From Siphonodentalium dalli (lineage: Eukaryota > Mollusca > Scaphopoda > Gadilida > Siphonodentaliidae): a stretch of DNA of 64,000 nucleotides. Numbering within the stretch: the first letter of the stretch is position 1; each line of letters begins with the position of its first letter. The translations under genes were made by a program, and so were the position numbers. The notes below the pieces were generated by a model. That model saw only the letters and a program-made list of their open reading frames with translations, made no database searches and was not told the origin of the DNA. Positions 24,701 through 36,700 of this stretch are shown piece after piece. The stretch is taken from positions 142,370,351-142,434,350 of the forward strand of contig CP136062.1 of NCBI GenBank assembly GCA_032622095.1. Reading direction: 5' to 3'.

Positions 24701-27700
24701 ATGATATCCATATTTGTATGGTTTTATTGAGACAGACCCAAGATAATTTAGGCTGTTGCAGTTTTATTTGGCCGTTTTTGGCCGGTTTGTTGGGTAAAGG
24801 GTTAATGTTTGATTGACACTGTTTTCCCTTCAACTCTCTTTTTTAGCTCACCTGAGACGAAGTCTCTTGTGAAGCTATAGTCATAACTCCTCGTCTGTCC
24901 ATCCATCCGTCTATCTGTCCGCCCATCCATCAACAATTCTTTAAACATCTTCAGAACCATAAGACCGAATGGGTTCATATTTGGTGTGGATGTGACTCAC
25001 AGTCAGATTTGTTCAAATGAGGTCACCAGGTGAAATAGGTGTGAAGCTTAAAAGGTCATAACTCTTTCCCTCCATAGTAATTCTTAAAACCACTTCTACT
25101 CAAGAACCATCAGGCCAATTTAACTTCTATTTGGTATGGAGGCTCCTGGGTGACTGGGATTCAGATTTGTTCAAATGGGTTCACTGGGTCAAATAGGGGC
25201 CGAGCCAGGGACATAACTTTTTCCCTCCATAGTAATTCTTAAAACAACTTCTCCAGAACCGCAAGAACGAATGGAGTCATATTTTGTGGGGCTAATAGCT
25301 AGGTAATGGGATTCAGATATGTTCAAATGGGGTATTTTTCCATTAGTTGCCCGAATTGCAGACAAAAATATTTTTTCACAGTTAATTTGGGAGGCACCTA
25401 TCCTTGGTGAATTTGGACGTGATACCGGTCACCAGTATCAAATGGGCCCTGATTACTCCCTGAGAATGTTTCATTATTCCTTTCTTTATTTATTAGCTGT
25501 GGCCACATTTACAATGCTGAGCATCCGAAACAACATCATAAACAACAGGTTCATTTAATTATCAAATGTATAAAATTTGATGTCAGATGTAGACAAAAAT
25601 GATAATGACTCAAGTCACTTTAACCAATGTGAACCTACATGTATGTGAACATTTTCCCTCCTCGCTTGGATTATTATTTTCTTTATACCCCCTGTAACGA
25701 GTTATGGGGGGGTATATAGGAATCAGCTTGCCTGTTCATCTGTCAAGTCGTATGTCCGTCGGGGCATCCGTTAGTCTGTAAACAAAACCTTGTCCAAGCT
25801 TTATCCTACATTTATCGGTCAATCTTTATTAAACTTGGCGCAGATATTTAGTACCATGGGAACCTGTGCACCTTTGATTATGAGGTCCATTGACATATTT
25901 TTGTGGAGTTATCCCATTTTTTCGTCAAGATGCATTATTTTGTCCAAGCTTGTATTCCTACATTTTTATAGATTTTTAGTACCATTGGTACCTGTGCACC
26001 TGCGATTATGAGGTCTGTCCAACTTTTTGGTTGAGTTTCACCTTTTTCTTCTCAAAATGCATAATCTTGATTTCCTATATTTTTCAGTCCATTTTTGTAT
26101 AAACTTGGCATAGATATTTAGTATCATGGGAAACTGTGCATCTGTGATTATGAGGTCCATCCGACTTTTTTGGTGGAGTTATCCCTTATTTTCGACTTAG
26201 AACATTTTCTCAAGATGCATAGTTTTGACCAAACTTGTATTCTTACATTTTTTAGTCAATTAGCACATATATTGTACAATGGGAATGACTGCAACTGTGA
26301 TTATGAGGCCCGTCTGACTCTTTTTTATGTGGAGTAATGTGTGTGTCCGACTTACCTTTCCAGAGCATAACTTGAGTGTGTAAAACATTTTCCCGCTTGG
26401 GGGGGGGGGGGGGGGGTATCCTTAGTAACCTTGGAACGGTCCACTTCTAGTTTTATTCCATTGAAAATCCTGCCCAAAATTGGACACAATGAATATTTAT
26501 GCCAACTTAAAGAGAAAACATGAATTTTGATACTGCAACTGTTGAATATATTTGGACAACCCATTCACTGAACTGACCACTTTTCTATGATAACTTGATA
26601 AGCACATACACATCACGATTTCACACAGATATTTTAAAATTTGAAAGTGGGTCCTGATTTTCATCCATATCAGGGTTTAACCCTTTCATGAAGCGAGCTG
26701 CACTGGTGCAGCATTATGCTTACACTGTCAATGTAAATATTGTTAGGCCAATGTATTCTCTTATATATATGGGAGTGTCCCTATGGGAGACTCCTATATA
26801 TAAGAGAATGCATTGGCACAGGAAACAGAAATTTCAGGAAACTCCAGTCATGAAAGGGTTAACATCCGACCATCTCATCTTTTTTTTTTTTTTTTTTATA
26901 ATTTATTTTTATTTTTCATAGTCTGTCTCAATTACATATTAAAGTTGTACATAATAAATATACATTAAACATGAAAAAATAAATTCTTATAACAATATAT
27001 TTTTTATCACATGCACACTTGAATAATCTCTGTTTTTGAAACTTATCCTTTTTCTTGTTCTGTCTTATAAAATTATCTATAGTATTTTTCTTGCTAATGT
27101 GTCATTTTGACAGTTATTCTTTTTTTAATTCAGTTTTCGTGATACTGCAGGGTCGGTCTAAAAATTGAAAATAATTTATTTTTTTATCTATTAATTTAAT
27201 TTTTTTACCAGAGTAATTTCCGGTCAAGGGTCATTTATTAAATTGAGGACACTGTTCCACTTATTATCAAAGGCTTTATTTGTTGAATCAGTCCATTTTA
27301 GTGCCTGCTTTTCTAGATTGTATTCTTGTATAACAAATTGTATTGCTTTTTTTTGGCATAGATTTGTCTTATTGCACCTTGTCACATAAATATATCGTTT
27401 TATTAATAGTAGAATATTGTTAATTTCAAGTGTGCTCATGACAAAGTCTGAATCTATTCCAAAAAGTAATTCTTCAATCTTTGTTGGCATTTTGATGTTA
27501 CATTTGGTATACATTGTTTTTGAAATTTCTTCCCAAAGAGTTTTGCTCTGATGACAGGTAACCAACAAATGTTCTATAGTTTCATTTTCTTTTCCACAGA
27601 GTGTGCACAATTTTGATGCTATAATCTTACATTTTTCAAGGAAGACATTTGTAACTAAAGTGTTGTGATTTATTTGGAATTGAAAGGCTTGCAGTTTCGT

Positions 27701-30700
27701 GTTTTTCGTTGTTTTAAATGTTTGCTTATATATTGAATCCCAGTGAATTTCGTTTGTTTCTAGTTTTAGTTTATGCTCCCATCCTACCTGAGCGCTTGGT
27801 TTATTTGAAATGACAAGAGTTACAATTTTCCAGTAAAGAGACCATCTCATCTTGCCAATAGTTTAATTTATATCGCTCTGCACACAGATTCATTCCACAA
27901 ATATACTCATTTTCAGTCTAATACAGAAATCCTTGTCGGGATCAAGGCTGATCTCGGAGTGCCTGATGCAGATAAACCTAACATTGGAAAGCTGGAATTC
28001 TTTGTTGACTGGTAAGTTTACGACTATGGAAAGACGGTAATACTGTAAAGCCTCTCTAAACCGACCACCCTTCGGACAGCCCTTATGTTAGGTTTAGAGA
28101 GGTGTTCAGTTTATTGCTGTCGTTACTATAGTGAAAACGAAAAATTAATCACTAATCGGAGATCACTACATTACTAAGAGTGATCGTGACACAAACATTT
28201 CTTTATTGATTAATTAAATTTTATATTCAATAATCTACCCAAAAAAAATCAATAACAATAGATAAAACATGGTATAATAGGATGAAGGATATCCACATGC
28301 AATAGGTTTTGTCCAGTCATCGCAGGCCTGATTAAGACATCGTCCAGTCATCGCAGGCCTGATTAAGACATCGTCCAGTCATTGCAGGCCTGATTAAGAC
28401 ATCGTCCAGTCATCGCAGGCCTGATTAAGACATTGTCCAGTCATCGCAGTCCTGATTAAGACATCTTCCAGTCATCGCAGGCCTGATTAAGACATCGTCC
28501 AGTCATCGCAGGCCTGATTAAGACATCGTCCAGTCATCGCAGGCCTGATTAAGACATCGTCCAGTCATCGCAGGCCTGATTAAGACATCGTCCAGTCATC
28601 GCAGGCCTGATTAAGACATCGTCCAGTCATCGCAGGCCTGATTAAGACATCGTCCAGTCATCGCAGACCTGATTAAGACATCGTCCAGTCATCGCAGGCC
28701 TGATTAAGACATCGTCCGGTCATCGCAGGCCTGATTAAGACATCGTCCGGTCATCGCAGGCCTGATTAAGACATCGTCCGGTCATCGCAGGCCTGATTAA
28801 GACATCGTCCGGTCATCGCAGGCCTGATTAAGACATCGTCCGGTCATTGCAGGCCTGATTAAGACATCGTCCAGTCATCGCAGGCCTGATTAAGACATCG
28901 TCCAGTCATCGCAGGCCTGATTAAGACATCGTCCAGTCATCGCAGGCCTGATTAAGACATCGTCCAGTCATCGCAGGCCTGATTAAGACATCGTCCAGTC
29001 ATCGCAGGCCTGATTAAGACATCGTCCAGTCATCGCAGGCCTGATTAAGACATCGTCCAGTCATCGCAGGCCTGATTAAGACATCGTCCAGTCATCGCAG
29101 GCCTGATTAAGACATCGTCCAGTCATTGCAGGCCTGATTAAGACATCGTCCAGTCATCGCAGGCCGGAAGTCCAGTCATCGCAGGCCTGATTAAGACATC
29201 GTCCAGTCATCGCAGGCCTGATTAAGACATCGTCCAGTCATCGCAGGCCTGATTAAGACATAGTCCAGTCATCGCAGGCCTGATTAAGACATCGTCCGGT
29301 CATCGCAGGCCTGATTAAGACATCGTCCAGTCTTCGCAGGCCTGATTAAGACATCGTCCAGTCATCGCAGGCCTGATTAAGACATCGTCCAGTCATCGCA
29401 GGCCTGATTAAGACATCGTCCAGTCATCGCAGGCCTGATTAAGACATCGTCCAGTCATCGCAGGCCTGATTAAGACATCGTCCAGTCATCGCAGGCCTGA
29501 TTAAGACATCGTCCGGTCATCGCAGGCCTGATTAAGACATCGTCCGGTCATTGCAGGCCTGATTAAGACATCGTCCAGTCATCGCAGGCCTGATTAAGAC
29601 ATCGTCCAGTCATCGCAGGCCTGATTAAGACATCGTCCAGTCATCGCAGGCCTGATTAAGACATCGTCCAGTCATCGCAGGCCTGATTAAGACATCGTCC
29701 AGTCATCGCAGGCCTGATTAAGACATCGTCCAGTCATCGCAGGCCTGATTAAGACATCGTCCAGTCATCGCAGACCTGATTAAGACATCGTCCAGTCATC
29801 GCAGGCCTGATTAAGACATCGTCCAGTCATCGCAGGCCTGATTAAGACATCGTCCGGTCATCGCAGGCCTGATTAAGACATCGTCCGGTCATCGCAGGCC
29901 TGATTAAGACATCGTCCGGTCATCGCAGGCCTGATTAAGACATCGTCCGGTCATTGCAGGCCTGATTAAGACATCGTCCAGTCATCGCAGGCCTGATTAA
30001 GACATCGTCCAGTCATCGCAGGCCTGATTAAGACATCGTCCAGTCATCGCAGGCCTGATTAAGACATCGTCCAGTCATCGCAGGCCTGATTAAGACATCG
30101 TCCAGTCATCGCAGGCCTGATTAAGACATCGTCCAGTCATCGCAGGCCTGATTAAGACATCGTCCAGTCATCGCAGGCCTGATTAAGACATCGTCCAGTC
30201 ATTGCAGGCCTGATTAAGACATCGTCCAGTCATCGCAGGCCGGAAGTCCAGTCATCGCAGGCCTGATTAAGACATCGTCCAGTCATCGCAGGCCTGATTA
30301 AGACATCGTCCAGTCATCGCAGGCCTGATTAAGACATAGTCCAGTCATCGCAGGCCTGATTAAGACATCGTCCGGTCATCGCAGGCCTGATTAAGACATC
30401 GTCCAGTCTTCGCAGGCCTGATTAAGACATCGTCCAGTCATCGCAGGCCTGATTAAGACATCGTCCAGTCATCGCAGGCCTGATTAAGACATCGTCCAGT
30501 CATCGCAGGCCTGATTAAGACATCGTCCAGTCATCGCAGGCCTGATTAAGACATCGTCCAGTCATCGCAGGCCTGATTAAGACATCGTCCAGTCATCGCA
30601 GGCCTGATTAAGACATCGTCCAGTCATCGCAGGCCTGATTAAGACATCGTCCAGTCATCGCAGGCCTGATTAAGACATCGTCCAGTCATCGCAGGCCTGA

Positions 30701-33700
30701 TTAAGACATCGTCCAGTCATCGCAGGCCTGATTAAGACATCGTCCAGTCATCGCAGGCCTGATTAAGACATCGTCCAGTCATCGCAGGCCTGATTAAGAC
30801 ATCGACCAGTCATCGCAGGCCTGATTAAGACATCGACCAGTCATCGCAGGCCTGATTAAGACATCTTTTGAATTAAACGGACATGGCCCATTCATGCTTC
30901 TAAATTTTAAGATATAAGATAGGTTGACAAATACACAAAATCTATATACCGACTTGTTATGCTCTGCAAACTACTTGCCATGGTGACAGCCATTTCCAAG
31001 CGGTTTTAAATTTTTCGCACAGAAGTTAAATAAACGCTCTTTATTTCTACCATATCAGGAATAGACTATCACGGAACACTCTTTTTGGCTCCATGCCGTG
31101 CACATGGCTGTTGTTTGTTCGCAGTTGTATTTTTTTATGACTTCAATGCATTTGTCTGGGATATATAATGCCCGTAGAAATGTAGTTCCAAGTATTTAAT
31201 GACCTATTTTGATACCAGGAAAAATTCAAAAGTGAATATTATTAGGTTTATTTTGGAGCGCAAACCTCCAAGTGGCTTTAAGCTACTTCAGAAAATTAAT
31301 AAACAATTAACAATTAATAAGCAAAAAGCCACATTTGAATACTGTGCACCTGTCTCATTTTATTCTAAAATAAACATTTGAATAGTCCATGCTTCATTTG
31401 TAGGCTGTTCAGATACTATACGCAAATCACACCCCTGAGGATTTATTTGTAAGAATGTTAAACTAATAAGTTGAGTTATCACACTTAGGCTGTTTGTTGA
31501 AATTTTCACTGAAATATCCCTGGAAATGAAACAAAGGTGATCACTCATGTACAACTACTCATCGACAAGAATTTAGTTATTGAAGGTATTAGCCATTGAA
31601 GGAATACAATACAATACAATAATTAATTTGTATAGCGCTCAATATTATGAGTACATATTCAACGGCGCTTTACATTACATCGAGCTCATTGCCTAATCAG
31701 CATAATACATGTACATGCACATATATCTAGGAATTAAATGCTACATCAAAGAGATATGTTTTGAGGCCGGTCTTAAACTTATTTAAATCAGTGAATATTT
31801 TTAAGTGAGGTGGAATGCTATTCCAAAGTTGTGGAACTGCAAATGAAAATGCCCTATCGCCAAACGTTTTCTGTTTGTTGAAAGGAATGTACAAAAGCAT
31901 ACTACTATCAGATCGTAATCCATATGTACACACATTTCTGTCTGATCATATCCTGTATATACAATGGTGACATGTTATTACGAGATTTGAATACAAGCAA
32001 AATAATTTTGAACATGATTCGATACTCCACTGGCAGCCAGTGTAATTGCTTGAGAACTGGAGTTATATGTTCATGCCGAGGAGTGTATGATACAACTCGC
32101 GCCGCAGCATTTAGCACTTTTTGCAGGCGATCACACTGGTAATCCGGTAGTCCATACAGTAAAGAATTACAGTAATCTAAGTGTGACGTGACAAAAGCAT
32201 GGACCAATGTCTTAGTTGAGTCTACATCGAGGTATTGTCTAATTTGTCGGATTTTGTATAAACCTCTGAACGCCTTCTTACACATATTAGAGATATGGTT
32301 ATCCATTGTCATGTTTGTGTCAAAATACGATCCCAGGTTGCGAACAGTGTCCTTTGTTGGTATGTCGGCGTCTCCCACATGAATTGAACTGATGTTGACT
32401 TTCTGAAGTTGTTGTCGAGAGCCAATGATTATGAATTCAGTCTTATCGTCATTTATCATGAGTCGGTTGGTAATCATCCACGCTCTAATGTCCACAATAC
32501 AGTTCTCCACAATTTGACGTGCTTTAGTTTCGCCTCTCTCTGTCAGTCGAAATGAAAAGTAGATTTGGGTATCATCTGCATAGCCGTGAACATCGGGGAG
32601 GTGACTTTCAACAACTGAGAATAATTTCGAAATGTAGAATAAGAACAGCACGGGTCCAAGACAACTTCCTTGTGGAACTCCGCACACGATGGGGAAATTT
32701 GTAGACTTTGAGCCATTAATGGATATTTGCTGTGATCGGTTCGTGAGGTAAGATTTCAACCAGATAGCTGCAGTGCCGCGAACACCAAAGTCAGATTGTA
32801 GAGTATCTAGAAGAATATCATGGCGGACGGCGTCGATAGCAGCGCTCAAATCTAGTAGCACAAGCAGGTTCGCACATTATTAATTCTTCAATAAAACATT
32901 CCACTAACTCCTGCAATAGGTCACTAACTGTATTCAGACTTCTACTCCGTTGGTAGGTTGTAGAAGAAAATTCTCATTATGTTTATTTTTTCAGTTCTGC
33001 AAATGCCACTCCAGAGTTTGAAGGTCGAGGAGGTGAAGATTTAGGGACAGCGATCAGAAACCTATTGGCGAACGCTTACGACAATGACTACTGTTTAGAA
33101 CACGACAAGCTTTGTATTATTCCTGGCGAGCAGTGCTGGATTTTGTACATAGATGTAGTGGTGAGAAAATTAACTCTTTCAGTGTTGGATATTGTACATA
33201 GATGTAGCGGTGAGAAAATTAACTCTTTCGGTGCTGGATATTGTACATAGATGTAGTGTGAGAAAATTAACTCATTCAATGCTGGATGTCGTACATAGAT
33301 GTAGTGGTGGTGAGAAAAGTAAAGACATATTATGGACTTGTTCATGTGCATGAAACTGAAAAGTTGGTAAGCAGGCTCTATGCCAACTGGAGGAATGTGG
33401 CATTCTATTAACATCGCCAAAAATATCAAACCTCTCCATAGAAAACATCGTGTGAACTACACTCAATTGTAAATATTTATTTCTCGATTTGGGATGCATC
33501 TATGATTTCGCAATTGAAAGTCATTTATTTAATTAATATATAAGGACGATGTTTGTAGTTAATTTGGATATAATATTTGTAAAAATAACTACTTTGAGCA
33601 AGATTAATCTCCATTTCTATTTGATCACCCTACCGGAGTGTTTCACATCACTTTAACTCTTTCTTTACTAAACAGATTTTACCACTCAGTTATAAAGTAT

Positions 33701-36700
33701 ACATTGGAATGGTCTATTACTCATATGGAGAGGTTTTCAGGAAAAATAAACAGACGACAGATAATACAAGTAAAGAAGGAGTTCTATTGATTGCAGGGAA
33801 ATGTTCAGATAATAAGTCGTCTCTGGTCGTTTGTTGAACTTATTATCTGAAAAATTCCTACAGGATAACTACTCATCAATGAGTGTTTAGTATAGAAAGG
33901 ATTAATCTAAATTCTTCCATCCATTATATTTTAATATACTATGAGACCGCGAGGGATAGAAGTATCTGTCACCTTTAATTGGACTCTTATCACACTTGTT
34001 GCCTTCTAACATTTGTATTTGTATCAGAAATAAGCTAATACTATTACAAATATGACATTTTTATTTTGGGGCCTAATTTATTTGTATACTTAGAATATTA
34101 CATTAAATTTTATTCTTATTGTTCTCACCTACGGACTCTCTTTTGCTACTCTGTGGAGAAACAAAATCTAAAATGCTTATTATATTTTTTGCATGGCAAA
34201 ATTAAAAAAACTTTTGTTTGACGGCTCACGGTGGGGAATCACGTGGTTTCGAGTTGATGAGTATCATGTATTCAAAATGGCTGAGGCTATCGCAAACGCG
34301 ACCAGAAACTATGAGAAAGGTAATAAACTAGGATACAACATATTACATAGTATTTTGGCAGCTACGAACATATGCTATTCTATTTTTCAAACAAGCTGAT
34401 ACCTCATTCTGACCAAAGTTGTCAGTCGAAGGATTATCCTAGATGTATGGACTTGCGTATTACACGAACTTCCGACTGGCAACTTTGGTCAAAATGTTAT
34501 AGAAAACTACTGATTATTTCGAAACAAATAAGATATCAACTTGTTTCAAAAATAATCTAGCATATGCTCGAAACACACATAATGCTATGTTTTGTGTCAG
34601 TCGCTCATATGTTATGGTTGTGTAAAGTTTGTGCTCGCCTAGGCCATTTTCAATGCGTGATACTCACCAACCTCTTCTAAACCACATGATTCCCCACCAT
34701 GCCACTCCCTACCAACCCAAGCTGGAAAAATTTATCAACCTGATAGCATGAAATTCTATTTTATAGTTCTTCCATAGCTGATAACTTCGATTTCACAAAA
34801 TTGATATGAGTTTTCTTGAAAGATATCAGTTTCTGTGAAGAACCGAAAATCGTTATAAATTGGGCTTTAAGACAATACATTTGAAATGATGGGATATCTT
34901 ACAGATGAAATTCATGTTGAAAACGAAACAAGTAAAAATATTTAGATGACCTACCCACGGATCTACCAACCAAAACTTTTTACATTGGATAGGGAATGGG
35001 CAAACAAAGATTTTAATAATATTGGCCTTATTCCGACATACATGTACTAACTCTGGAAAAAATTATCTAAACCAAATAATAAACAAATAATGGCCTTTAA
35101 AATTGGTATAAAATGGAAGGATAATATAACTTAACTTGTCTGTCGTGATTTGCCGTACGGCTGTAAGAAGAAGTGATTGCATAATGCCCTTAGTCACTGT
35201 TATGTTAGTTTATCATTTTTAAAGTTTTGTTGACATACTTTGTTGTAATTTATGAACCTGTTATCTTATCTCATAACATTTATCTATTTTCCAGCTTTTG
35301 GAATGTGGAGGAAATCTGTTTGATGCCTCATCTATAGCAGTCAAGGCAGCACTACATAACACAAAGTAAGATATGTAACCAGCCATTTGGGCTAATATTT
35401 CTCAAAATAATAGATTTGCTTATGTAATATGGTCAGGCAACAAAATTGTATAAGAATCATTCACCTAGGATATATTTGACACAAAATCAAATATATTGTT
35501 ATCCTTCATCACATTTCATCCCATTTTCCTCTCTTCTGATTGGCTGAGAGTGCGTCACATGGCGGGCCGTAAATCACCTTATTACCCTCGAGGGTAACAT
35601 TGTCTCAGTTATTGATCGCTCAGCTATTACCAGTAAACATAGAACTACGAAGAACTCAACGTGCAGAGACACTCTCACAGCTCTCTGACAATTTTCGAAA
35701 ACACTGTTTTTATAAACCCCACTGTATCATAACAACTGCGAACTGTGGTGTTTGCTAATTTGCATAATTGTGTGTTTTTTAGTTGCAATTAAAGCACGCT
35801 ATGTATAAATGTTGTTATCGCGGACACAAATCCGTTATAATGTGTAATGTATCTATTGGGCCTTTTTATATCAATAATAAAGACCGTCAGACAAATATAT
35901 AAACCTTATTATGCAGTTGGTGTGTGCTGCAGGCAATCGCACATACGATGTACATACGTTACAAATACGTTTATGTACTAGTTCAAATAGCCACTCTTTA
36001 CTGTTTATCAATTGACTATTTCTTTTCTTCAATACATTCCTCAGACTTCAGATAATACCCGTATGTTGCGTAACAATCTGTGACATATGTAAATTTCTTT
36101 TTGCACTACTACAACGTGTTAGTTTCACATTTTAGCAATCTGGAAATGAACACGTCTGTCGGCGTCTTCACGGCCATTTGAAACGAAACCGAACATTTCG
36201 CTGCATGGCTACTCAACTTCGAAATTGCTTTACTCCTCTTTCCGTGAACCGATTTCCACCATGCAACCAGCAAACTGACCGGAGAATAGCTACGCAAATG
36301 ACGGGTCTGTCAATTGATCCAGATTATGATTTTTTTATTTTCTAAATAGCGATGATTCCAACATAAAATTAACTTTTCGAACTGGATTAAAGAATATATG
36401 CGCGCATTTATGCCAGCTATTAACGAGGTTCGTGTGTACTCCTTTGTCAGATAACAATATACAGTTATCGCCCGCGATTGAGTGAGACACAGGGATTTGT
36501 CGCCGCTCTCGACCTGGAATGTCACCTGGCGGCCCTCGGGTGACATTCCAGGTCTCGAGCGGGCGACAAATCCCCGTGTCTCACTCAATCGCGGGCGATA
36601 ACTGTATATTGTTATCCTCCTCCCTATTCAGTCCGCTTCTGATTGTTCCAAGTTGTGTCACATGCTGTTCCACAAATCACAATGTCGCCCGCTCAGCTGG

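Noticed and set aside
28311-30865. CRISPR array
   Set aside because: Units are contiguous 31-bp copies without unique spacers, inside an animal intron; it is a satellite.
31924-32382. Plus-strand ORFs of 72 and 64 codons
   Set aside because: Antisense shadows of the reverse transcriptase frame.
33161-33250. Read-through of exon 4 as coding (VRKLTLSVLDIVHRCSGEKI)
   Set aside because: The conserved protein continues with LLECGG from 35295; this extension is the tandem 49-bp repeat read through the donor.
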